Positions 36,116 to 41,841 of a stretch of DNA of 41,841 nucleotides are shown piece by piece. The first letter of the stretch is position 1. Every line of letters begins with the position of its first letter. The position numbers and the translations under genes are program-made. Source of the DNA: an archaeon (GTDB lineage: Archaea > Thermoproteota > Nitrososphaeria > Nitrososphaerales > Gagatemarchaeaceae). The stretch covers positions 1-41,841 of the forward strand of contig JAJZNC010000006.1 of the NCBI GenBank assembly GCA_021848045.1, in the 5' to 3' direction. Below the pieces are notes generated by a model. The model worked only from the letters and a program-made list of their open reading frames with translations, had not been told where the DNA came from and did no database searches.

Positions 36116-36153
36116 GCCGGCCTGACCGGGAGCAGGGGGAGCAGGCGGAGCAG
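36091..36153. repeat. Triplicated 9-bp repeat arranged as a large dyad
   Basis: Left half: GCTCCGGTT, GCTCCGGTT, GCTCCAAGC at 9-bp steps (36091-36117). Right half, inverted: GGGAGCAGG, GGGAGCAGG, CGGAGCAG at 9-bp steps (36128-36153). The shared core is GGAGCA/TGCTCC. Such phased repeats resemble iterons or a multi-site operator upstream of the ATPase chain. Alternatively they encode a Glu-Gln-Pro repeat in the uncertain short ORF. Confidence 0.55.
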
Positions 36154-36410
36154 CCTTTCCTATACTTACACCGAAATCTTGGAGCTACCCTGACTCATGC
36201 GATAGTTAATTATCAAGACCGTTGTCCCCCTGGTCGCAACTTGAAGGACAAGGAATTAGCGTTGCTTCTCGTCCTCTTATTCTCCGGGCCATCCCTGCGT
36301 AAAGGGTCACTGCCACGGCCAACCTCTGAAATGGATAGTCGTCCTCGGAAAAAACACATCCATAGGAGGACACGGTCGTAAAACCACGTGGCTCGACGAC
36401 AGGGGAGAAA

Positions 36411-36572
36411 ATGCTCCTCTCGAAGGTGCTCGACTTGAGGAACTACGAAGAAAGAGCTCAAACGGGTCTTCTTTTCTGGAGCAGGAGCGCCTTCGCGACG
36501 TCCCTGGCTGGGAGGGAGGTCTCCCTCGGCTCTCGGGGACGCGGGCGGAGGCGCGGTCGACGAACCTCCTAA
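36411..36572 (+). CDS. Possible 53-residue basic ORF
   Basis: ATG 36411 follows GGGGAG by a normal distance and opens LLSKVLDLRNYEERAQTGLL then an Arg/Ser-rich tail (GSRGRGRRRGRRTS). No homology is known. The surrounding stretch from about 36154 to 36742 holds no other supported gene; it is the broken upstream side of a transposase remnant. Confidence 0.22.
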   Translation: MLLSKVLDLRNYEERAQTGLLFWSRSAFATSLAGREVSLGSRGRGRRRGRRTS

Positions 36573-36742
36573 TCGGGTCTCGTTGTAGGACGACCAGTCG
36601 AGCGACCTCTTCGGCGCCCTCCCGTCGCAGTGGAACGTACCAGACCTGACAGACTTTGCGAGCCCCCTCAGCCCGTCCACCGTATCAGGGATTCCTTCAT
36701 CGCGTGCCCCAGTCCGTCCGATTTGAATTGATAGGTTCGTGA

Positions 36743-37240
36743 TCATGGAATATGTCAGACCACGACACGAGGTTCCTGCTGGCGACGAGGGTTTCCCAGA
36801 GGCGAGAAGTCAAGGATGCGAGGGCCGTGTTCCAAGACGCGAAGAAGCTGATGGAGAAGAGGCCCCTTGCGGAGGTGCATGACGGCCTCCAGTCCTACAA
36901 CGAGGCGTTCATCAAGGAGTTCTATACGAACTACGGCCCAAGAGTCGAGAACATAAGGTCGGTCGGACAGAGGGATGAAGGACTCAACCAGAGCATCGAG
37001 CGAATCAACGGGACAATCAGGGACAGAGAAAAGACATTCAGGGGGATGGACCACGACGAGACAGCCCAGGTGCTTTCGGACGGGATGAGAATCAACTACA
37101 ACTTCCTGAGGCCCCACATGGGCCTCGACGGGAAGACACCAGCACAGGTGGCGGGGCTGGACTTAGGCCTTGATGGAATCAGGTGGAAGGCACTAATCAG
37201 GAAGGCCACTACAAACCAAACGGATGGAGGACAGCGATGA
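36743..37240 (+). pseudogene. Truncated IS6-like (DDE) transposase remnant
   Basis: From TCA 36743 the frame reads SWNMSDHDTRFLLATRVSQ, then VHDGLQSYNEAF (second catalytic Asp), IERINGTIRDREKTFRG (catalytic Glu) and NYNFLRPHMGLDGKTPAQVA. These match the C-terminal catalytic half of archaeal IS6/IS240-type transposases. The zinc ribbon, HTH and first catalytic Asp are missing and a TGA lies immediately upstream (36740-36742), so it cannot be active. No partner inverted repeats were found. It shows an older insertion in the element, next to a younger IS. Confidence 0.75.
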
Positions 37241-37440
37241 CTGCGGCTACCACCAAACCGCCCACGAAGATGATGACATGGCCCTATATGAAAGCCCAGT
37301 CAGTCCAATAGACCCACGAACTTTCTGGCTCATCAAGAATTGGTGGATGCCTACTTGCATATCTCCTTTGTGGAACTCCATGCCCCGACTTGCACCACTT
37401 GACGGGCTTGAGGGCCTACGACCCGAAGGCGCACCAGAAC
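37241..37440. other. Sequence between two insertion sequences, no gene recognised
   Basis: About 200 nt between the transposase remnant and the intact IS. No frame gives protein-like text of any length; it may be the tail of the older IS. Confidence 0.35.
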
Positions 37441-37447
37441 CGGGATT

Positions 37448-37465
37448 GGGCTTGGTCCAATAACT
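37448..37465 (+). repeat. Left terminal inverted repeat of the IS
   Basis: GGGCTTGGTCCAATAACT; matches the inverted right end at 15 of 18 positions. The target duplication CGGGATT lies directly outside. Confidence 0.8.
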
Positions 37466-37528
37466 CACACGATTGTCAGGGTCTTTTGGCTCGATGGCTG
37501 AAGGGTTCAGCAAGCACGCCGTCCCATC

Positions 37529-38511
37529 ATGAAAGGCCAGTATGTGGTCTACGAGAGGGCGTCAAGGAACGAAGAGTCCCTCTTCGTCGATATCGCGGGA
37601 GAGGTAGTCGCAGAGGTCGAGGAGCCGGCCGACTGGAAGAAGGGGAAGGACCCAAAGAAGCGTGGTGGTGGGAGACCATACGAATTCGAGTTCCGGCCGA
37701 TGCTCCTCGTCCTGATGCTGATGGTCCGAGACAGGAAGGACTATCGTGAGATGGAATCCCACCTGAGGAGCAACCCCGACCTCGTAAAGGAATTGGGCCT
37801 CAAGAAGGCTCCATCCAAATCCTCAATCCATTCGGCAGCGGCGAGGATTGGACTCGACAAGCTGGGGGAGGTCAACCAGGCAATCGTAGCAAGATTCAAA
37901 AAAATCTTGGAAGACCTCGAAAGAAGCATGTAGCCATAGACTCGTCGGGCCTCGTCATCAGGAGGAAGAGCTCCTGGTACTCGATACGGACGCACGAAGC
38001 ACCTTCCAAGAAGAGAGACTTCCGGAAGCTACACCTCGCGTCCGAATGTCACGCCAAGGACAAGCCGATCTACTCGTGGGCCCTCACTGCAGGCAACAGG
38101 CACGACTCTCCCAGGTTCAGGACGCTCCTGAGGCGAGTACAGGGAGAGATCGGAGATGTCTGCGCGGACAAGGCAGACTCTTGCAGGGAGAACGCGAAGC
38201 TCGTCTCTAGGATGGGAGGGTGTCCGTTCCTCATGCCCAGGAAGAACGCGACGAGCAAGGCCAAGGGGTCTCACGCGTGGAAGCAGATGGTGCTCTTCAG
38301 GGAGGGACACCCCGAAGAGTTCGAGAGGAGGTATCACAAGAGGAGCAACGCAGAAGCTACGAACGCCTCGCTCAAGGGCAAGTACGGAGAGTTCCTCAGG
38401 AGCAGGAGATGGCACATGCAGAAGAGGGAAGCCGGCCTCAGAGTGATAGCCCACAACATCAGGAGGCTCATACGATACAGAATCAGGAGGGATGTGGAAT
38501 TACTGGACTAA
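37529..38511 (+). CDS. IS transposase (DDE, YREK type) in two frames joined by a -1 shift
   Basis: The first frame (37529-37933, 134 residues) supplies the N-terminal part (KKRGGGRPYEFEFRPMLLVL, REMESHLRSNPDLVKELGL). The second, in the -1 frame, runs from about 37905 to 38511. It contains HVAIDSSGLVIRRK (first Asp), GDVCADKADSCRENAKLV (second Asp) and YHKRSNAEATNASLKGKYG, whose Tyr-x2-Arg-x3-Glu-x6-Lys spacing is the YREK signature of IS4-type enzymes. A run of seven A at 37898-37904 (codons TTC AAA AAA ATC) is the natural slip point; the shifted reading gives FKKNLGRPRKKHVAID. This may be programmed frameshifting or an inactivating mutation; the intact second frame favours the former. Confidence 0.75.
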
Positions 38512-38515
38512 GCCC
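38498..38515 (-). repeat. Right terminal inverted repeat of the IS
   Basis: AATTACTGGACTAAGCCC on the plus strand; it overlaps the end of the transposase gene (TAA 38509-38511). The second CGGGATT copy follows at 38516-38522. Confidence 0.8.
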
Positions 38516-38528
38516 CGGGATTGCACAC

Positions 38529-38540
38529 ATTTATATAATT
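38529..38540 (+). promoter_or_regulatory. TATA box of the small wHTH gene
   Basis: ATTTATATAATT is a strong archaeal TATA element centred about 30 nt before ATG 38564. It lies only 7 nt beyond the IS target duplication, so the insertion removed or replaced any upstream control sequence. Confidence 0.65.
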
Positions 38541-38563
38541 CCGCTTTAACACGAAGCGATGAC

Positions 38564-38827
38564 ATGACCAGCCTGCTTCACTCTCCGAACCTAGATACTG
38601 TGCTGATGGTCGAGCGGGCGGTCAAGGAAAGCGACGAGTACCCCACCAAGACGCAGCTTTGGAGGAGCCTCCCGAAGAAGATGCAGTATCAGACGTTCAT
38701 GGTGGTCCTGAAGTACCTCGAGGCTTCCAGCAAGATCATGTTCGACGTACACGGTCACATAATCTGGGTGGCGGCTGACAACCCGAAGCTCAAAGAGCTC
38801 CTGAGCACCGGCGTAGAGCTGCGCTGA
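38564..38827 (+). CDS. Small winged-helix-like protein
   Basis: An 87-residue protein: NLDTVLMVERAVKESDEYPT, KTQLWRSLPKKMQYQTFMVV, LKYLEASSKIMFDVHGHIIW and a short tail. This layout (helices plus a two-stranded wing with a final tryptophan strand) is widespread in archaea and often found beside RelE-type toxin genes. An upstream in-frame ATG (38492) lies inside the IS end, so ATG 38564 with its TATA box is chosen. Its stop is 1 nt from the stop of the convergent RelE-like gene. An antitoxin or regulator role is inference. Confidence 0.65.
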   Translation: MTSLLHSPNLDTVLMVERAVKESDEYPTKTQLWRSLPKKMQYQTFMVVLKYLEASSKIMFDVHGHIIWVAADNPKLKELLSTGVELR

Positions 38828-38828
38828 C

Positions 38829-39191
38829 CTAGTCGTACCCGAAGACCCTCCCGTATTCCTTGTGGGTCCTGAAGAAGCCTAGAATCCTGACGATCCGCGT
38901 ACCAGGGTCGGCGTCGATGATAGTGTACGCGAACCTCACCTGATCCCCAATCCTGTACCTGAAGAGGTTGTTAATCCTCTGCCTGGCGTACCGGTCGGGC
39001 CACAGCCTCTTCTTCACATGCTCGCCAGCGGCGGGATTGGCGCGCAGGATCTGCAGCATCTCGCGAATCTGCTTCTTGAGCTCCTCATCTCCAGGGGAGT
39101 CAAGGTAGGCCTGCAGTTCAGCAGGCCCGTTGATAATCACCCTCTTCTTCGCGCGGCTCAATCGATTGGACTCGGTATCACGATTGGACAT
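38829..39191 (-). CDS. RelE/ParE-superfamily toxin-like protein
   Basis: The 120-residue product has a RelE-like core: MLQILRANPAAGEHVKKRLW, RQRINNLFRYRIGDQVRFAY, TIIDADPGTRIVRIL and the end HKEYGRVFGYD. This matches archaeal plasmid-stabilisation toxins (mRNA interferases or gyrase inhibitors); catalytic residues are not conserved enough to choose. An N-terminal extension of about 40 residues is polar. The ATG directly follows the stop of the upstream wHTH gene (TAAATG), so the two are coupled and that protein may be its antitoxin. Confidence 0.7.
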   Translation of the reverse strand: MSNRDTESNRLSRAKKRVIINGPAELQAYLDSPGDEELKKQIREMLQILRANPAAGEHVKKRLWPDRYARQRINNLFRYRIGDQVRFAYTIIDADPGTRIVRILGFFRTHKEYGRVFGYD

Positions 39192-40046
39192 TTAGCTCCG
39201 GGATACTTCGAGTTCTTTGGCTGCAACCAGGAGGAGGTCCTTACCAACCAAGTCGAAATACTGCCTTCCCATCGCAATCCGCTTTAACACATACCAGCTC
39301 AAAACTTTCAAGAGGCTCTGGGAATCAAGTTCAACCCGTACACCATTCTTCAGATAGAATTCTTCAAACTGGCCCTTCCAATTAGTCGTCAGCTTGCCGA
39401 TAATATCGGCATTCAATTTGCCATCAAAGGCTGCGCCGAAGTCGAAGTGCAGGTTCTGATCTCGGAATGTCTTGGCGAGCGTCCACGTTGACTTCAGTAT
39501 GGGTTCGGCGGTCCGCTCGTTCCTGACGCTAGAAGAATCGACAGAGTCAACGTATAACCGTCTCATCCATTTTGCATATTGAGCTTCCTCCCTGGTCGGC
39601 AGCCGCCCCTTCCTGCGTAACGTTAGCCAAACAGAGTAGCCACCAAGTGTGATTCCACCGGCTGCGGCCAATGAGATTTGTCTTGCGCGGTCTGCTCCAC
39701 TCCCTTCTGGGGGGAGCAGGGTATCATGGGCCATCGCGTTGAAGATTCTTGTCGGTTGATATAGATCACTAACACTTCCTTCGCTCTGAGACCATTCCGC
39801 CTCGAGCTTCGCTTCTTCAATTGCAAGAATATCTAATCCCTTCGGCGTTAACTCAAGCCAGCGCGTCGGTGGGAAACTATCTCTTACTTCTTCGACATAT
39901 CCGCCTTCCACCAGTCTATCGACTCTCGACCAAATAGTGGCTCTTGACGAATCGACTTTCTCTTCTAAGTCCGAGATCTTGATTCTTGAAGAAATACTTT
40001 CAAGAATTTGTTTGCTAACGGAATCAAGGCCAGTGTCTTCGGCCAT
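39192..40046 (-). CDS. Winged-helix protein with internal membrane segment, partner of the RelE-like gene
   Basis: A 284-residue protein. Residues about 8-80 form a winged helix (DSVSKQILESISSRIKISD, SSRATIWSRVDRLVEGGYV, RWLELTPKGLDIL). A possible TM helix lies near 125-145 (SLAAAGGITLGGYSVWLTL), and the C-terminal half is a soluble unknown domain (LAKTFRDQNLHFDFGAAFDG, LKVLSWYVLKRIAMGRQY). Base composition is lower in GC than the surroundings, pointing to recent transfer. It is co-translated with the RelE-like gene. It may be a membrane-tethered antitoxin/regulator, but a simple regulator is also possible. Confidence 0.62.
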   Translation of the reverse strand: MAEDTGLDSVSKQILESISSRIKISDLEEKVDSSRATIWSRVDRLVEGGYVEEVRDSFPPTRWLELTPKGLDILAIEEAKLEAEWSQSEGSVSDLYQPTRIFNAMAHDTLLPPEGSGADRARQISLAAAGGITLGGYSVWLTLRRKGRLPTREEAQYAKWMRRLYVDSVDSSSVRNERTAEPILKSTWTLAKTFRDQNLHFDFGAAFDGKLNADIIGKLTTNWKGQFEEFYLKNGVRVELDSQSLLKVLSWYVLKRIAMGRQYFDLVGKDLLLVAAKELEVSRS

Positions 40047-40128
40047 ATCGTCGCCTTTCCCCTAGCCCGTGGGGGATGAATAAAGGCTTATCTACTTCCC
40101 TATTCCCTAGCACCTCGGGAATGGACTA

Positions 40129-40350
40129 ATGCAACGATACCCGTACAGGATCGCCGCTCCTGTTTCTCCCGAGCTCTATCGTGCTCTGACTGGTCTCTCG
40201 GAGTCTCGTCATGTCGGCGTAGCTCTTGTTGTTAGAGAGTTGCTGGAGGCCCAACTCTTAGAGGGAAAGAAACAGAGCGGCCGTCAGGACACCACTCCTG
40301 ACGGCCGTCGCGAAGCTACCACCGCGACCAAGCCAGAGGTATCTTCATGA
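40129..40350 (+). CDS. Ribbon-helix-helix protein at the head of the replication operon
   Basis: A 73-residue protein: YPYRIAAPVSPELYRALTGL and SRHVGVALVVRELLEAQLL match an RHH fold, followed by a polar tail (TTPDGRREATTATKPEVSS). The tail is encoded over a perfect 12-bp inverted repeat. It is divergent from the wHTH gene, with TATA-like GAATAAAGG/CTTATC sequence between. Its stop overlaps the next ATG (ATGA). It is probably the copy-number or operon regulator of the downstream SF3 helicase. Confidence 0.65.
   Translation: MQRYPYRIAAPVSPELYRALTGLSESRHVGVALVVRELLEAQLLEGKKQSGRQDTTPDGRREATTATKPEVSS
40278..40307. repeat. Perfect 12-bp inverted repeat inside the RHH gene
   Basis: CGGCCGTCAGGA, a 6-nt spacer CACCAC, then TCCTGACGGCCG. 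In RNA it forms a strong stem-loop near the end of the RHH coding region. It may act as an operator, an origin-type hairpin, or an attenuator ahead of the next genes. Confidence 0.6.
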
Positions 40351-40517
40351 CGCAAAACCCAGATTCTAATCGCCTCTCGGCGAAGGTTAGCGATTCCCAA
40401 TTCATTTGTGGCGCGACAGATAGTCCATATCACATCGAGGAACGAGTCGAAGGGAACGACCTGGTAAAGGGATGCTCCAACTGCGGTGTTGAGATCGCGC
40501 GGAGGCCTCTACTTTGA
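40347..40517 (+). CDS. 56-residue possible zinc-knuckle protein
   Basis: ATG 40347 overlaps the RHH stop, and TGA 40515-40517 overlaps the next gene's TTG. The product has one Cys mid-chain (SQFICGATDSPYHIEERV) and a C-terminal GCSNCGVEIARRPLL. The CxxC plus Cys/His earlier could hold zinc, like short zinc-ribbon microproteins beside viral replication genes. No family is assigned. Confidence 0.52.
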   Translation: MTQNPDSNRLSAKVSDSQFICGATDSPYHIEERVEGNDLVKGCSNCGVEIARRPLL

Positions 40518-40828
40518 TTGAATCGTGGCCGACGGGCGAGATCGACGAGTTCGCGTTCCAAATCATGATTCTGAAGAGCGCCCTCACCTTCTGGGGTAGG
40601 CCTTGGGATGCTCCGCTTTCTGCCTCCACGGATTGGGACCGGAGCTTCCCATACCGTGCCCATGACAAAGAGAAGTCGCTTGTAGAGCACTGGCAGTCCT
40701 TCCAGCCGGAGGACAGAGAAGCAGCACTCGAGAGGACTCTCAACCACTTCGTGGGAGGGGCGCTTCAAGCGGCTGGCGATGAGGCTCGCAGGAGAAGAAT
40801 GGTGATCAAGAGCAATGTCAAGTGGTGA
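40514..40828 (+). CDS. Unknown 104-residue replication-operon protein
   Basis: Starts at TTG 40514 inside the previous stop. The product is soluble and helical, with aromatic residues (IESWPTGEIDEFAFQIMILK, LTFWGRPWDAP, LVEHWQSFQPEDREAALE) and a basic C-terminus (DEARRRRMVIKSNVKW). It overlaps the helicase gene by 14 nt. No motif is recognised; tight coupling suggests an accessory role in replication. Confidence 0.55.
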   Translation: MIESWPTGEIDEFAFQIMILKSALTFWGRPWDAPLSASTDWDRSFPYRAHDKEKSLVEHWQSFQPEDREAALERTLNHFVGGALQAAGDEARRRRMVIKSNVKW

Positions 40829-41841
40829 ACCGACCGTCAAGGAGCTCGCTTGGAGTGTCGCATCCGAGCTCCTGGAGGCCAATCATTTTGTGACAATCGA
40901 GGACCAAAGTTCCAGGGAAATCTTCCGTTACGACGCCGGAGTCTACGCCCCCGATGGCGAGGCCTACATCAAGCAGAAGGTACAGGAGAACTTCGAAGTC
41001 AAAGAAGACGTCAGCACCCACCTGGTCAACGAAGTAGCCGGCCACGTCGAGCGGAGCACCATCAAGCCTAGGTCGATCTTCGATGAGACGAACCCTCACC
41101 TTGTCCTGCAGAACGGGCTTCTCAACCTCAGCAGCCTCGAGCTCGAGCCTTTCACGCCGGACTACTACGCCCTCAACAAGCTGCCCGTTGCGTTCGACCC
41201 TTCGAAGGGCTGTCCCGGTCCGGTCTTTCAGAAGTTCATCACCGAGATTCTGCCGTCGCACGACATCCAGGGAGTCCAAGAGGAGCTTGGAGCGATTCTC
41301 AGGAAGAAGTACCTCACGAAGAAGTTCTCGATCTACCTGGGCGACACTGACACAGGAAAGACCACCCTAATCAGCGTCTTCACGGCACTCCTCGGCCAAG
41401 AGAGCGTCTCTAGCGTCTCGATTCAGGACTTGGCCTCGAAGAACCCGTTCTTCCTGGCGCAACTCTATGGTAAGATGGCGAACATCAGAGACGATGTTTC
41501 GAAGGATATCGTCTATTCGGTTGGGAAGATCAAGGAGCTCACCGGTGGATACAGGGTCAACGCTCAGAAGAAACACAGAGATCCGTTCGACTTCTACAAT
41601 TACGCCTACCTGCTCTTCACTTGCAACACGCTTCCTCCAATCGAGGAGGATGACGCAGCCTTCTTCAATCGAGTGATGCTCAGGTACTTCACCAATAGGT
41701 TTGGCGGCAGGGAAGGACCCGACAGAGACCTCGTCTCGAAGCTCACGACCCCCGATGAGCTCAGTGGGGTGCTAAATTGGGGCATAGAGGGCTTGAAGAG
41801 ACTACAGGCGAACGGCTGGAACTTTACCAACACCTCCACGG
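40815..41841 (+). CDS. SF3/D5-like replicative helicase (cut by right edge)
   Basis: At least 342 residues. An N-terminal D5_N-like region (about 1-165: LVLQNGLLNLSSLELEPFTP, ALNKLPVAFDP) leads into a superfamily 3 helicase. Walker A is GDTDTGKTT (176-184), Walker B NIRDDV (about 223-228), sensor motif C LLFTCNTLPP (about 267-276) and a candidate arginine finger FFNRVMLRYF. The family drives initiation in viruses and plasmids such as P4-type elements, usually with an AEP primase domain. No primase is fused N-terminally here, so it should be a separate protein, if present. The start ATG 40815 lies within the upstream gene. Confidence 0.85.
   Translation, partial: MSSGEPTVKELAWSVASELLEANHFVTIEDQSSREIFRYDAGVYAPDGEAYIKQKVQENFEVKEDVSTHLVNEVAGHVERSTIKPRSIFDETNPHLVLQNGLLNLSSLELEPFTPDYYALNKLPVAFDPSKGCPGPVFQKFITEILPSHDIQGVQEELGAILRKKYLTKKFSIYLGDTDTGKTTLISVFTALLGQESVSSVSIQDLASKNPFFLAQLYGKMANIRDDVSKDIVYSVGKIKELTGGYRVNAQKKHRDPFDFYNYAYLLFTCNTLPPIEEDDAAFFNRVMLRYFTNRFGGREGPDRDLVSKLTTPDELSGVLNWGIEGLKRLQANGWNFTNTST

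Larger units (their letters stand above)
37448..38515 (+). mobile_element. Complete insertion sequence (IS4/IS5-like, about 1.07 kb)
   Basis: Bounded by 18-bp imperfect terminal inverted repeats (GGGCTTGGTCCAATAACT on the left, GGGCTTAGTCCAGTAATT read inward from the right, 15 of 18 identical) and flanked by a direct duplication CGGGATT (37441-37447 and 38516-38522), extendable to 8 bp. It contains a single transposase encoded in two frames. The exact duplication and intact ends indicate a recent insertion just upstream of the promoter of a wHTH gene. Confidence 0.85.
31390..41841. mobile_element. Integrated virus- or plasmid-like element (left end approximate, right end outside)
   Basis: Gene style changes after the citrate synthase: excisionase-like and RHH regulators, tightly overlapping tiny genes, a HerA-type ATPase, small membrane proteins, a nuclease-like protein, insertion sequences, a toxin cassette and an SF3 helicase replication operon. 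Part of the region (39192-40350) is visibly lower in GC. No integrase, attachment duplication or capsid protein is recognisable in the window, and no tRNA adjoins the left end, so the boundary is an estimate. Confidence 0.65.

Noticed and set aside
36091-36153. CRISPR-like repeat
   Set aside because: Units are only 9 bp, contiguous, and half are inverted; no spacers. No CRISPR array was seen anywhere in the window.
35924-36193. 89-codon plus-strand frame opposite the 70-residue ORF
   Set aside because: Leu/Arg repeat text arises from the 9-bp repeats, and no promoter at a usable distance; strand remains uncertain so only the overlapping minus frame is listed at low confidence.
36213-36746. 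177-codon minus-strand frame between the repeat dyad and the transposase remnant
   Set aside because: No domain text; the sequence is a patchwork of Pro/Arg/Ser-rich segments and there is no promoter or overlap supporting it.

Overview
The window is GC-rich archaeal chromosomal DNA that runs into an integrated or plasmid-like element. Archaeal traits seen directly are TATA boxes centred about 25-30 nt upstream of many start codons (probable leaderless mRNAs), frequent GTG/TTG starts, T-rich terminators, a tRNA gene interrupted at non-anticodon positions, many winged-helix regulators, and a split B12 mutase with its MeaB-type GTPase. The lineage cannot be fixed from the sequence; a Thermoproteota- or Thermoplasmatota-type archaeon is a guess.

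Chromosomal part (1 to about 31400). A ferrochelatase is cut by the left edge, and a YeiH-family membrane protein follows. A six-gene minus-strand operon (9799 to 2123) encodes a HyfB-HyfC-HyfE-HyfF-HyfG-HyfI membrane complex. Its catalytic-type subunit has lost all four NiFe-ligating cysteines, and its small subunit carries a fused one-cluster ferredoxin domain. This is an 'energy-converting hydrogenase-related' (Ehr) complex, not a hydrogenase; a divergent winged-helix regulator sits at its head. Next come a P-loop kinase, a membrane protein/winged-helix pair, a secreted protein, a metzincin protease, an MMPL/RND exporter, and a tRNA-Asp(GTC) gene with two probable introns. A four-gene overlapping operon then combines a C2H2 finger, a double winged helix, a single winged helix and a four-TM protein. 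A UPF0182 giant membrane protein and a Vgb-like beta-propeller follow.

The metabolic block (24780 to 31381) holds a two-subunit B12-dependent acyl-CoA mutase, a degenerate biotin-ligase-like protein, MeaB, a PrpD-family protein and citrate/2-methylcitrate synthase. The mutase large subunit has Phe and Gln at the two substrate-pocket positions that are Tyr and Arg in methylmalonyl-CoA mutase. That is the isobutyryl-CoA mutase pattern, so the substrate is open.

Element (about 31400 to the right edge). An excisionase-like HTH and two ribbon-helix-helix (RHH) proteins read rightward. A long chain of overlapping minus-strand genes (36115 to 32910) encodes a HerA-type ATPase with an N-terminal RHH, several tiny membrane or acidic proteins, a signal-peptide membrane protein and a PD-(D/E)XK-like nuclease. 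Next are a triplicated repeat dyad, a truncated IS6-like transposase, a complete IS with terminal inverted repeats, 7-bp target duplication and a -1 frameshift, and a RelE-type toxin cassette. A replication operon (RHH, zinc-knuckle microprotein, unknown, SF3 helicase) runs off the right edge. The set suggests an integrated virus or plasmid. No integrase or capsid protein is recognisable in the window, so its ends and nature are not settled.
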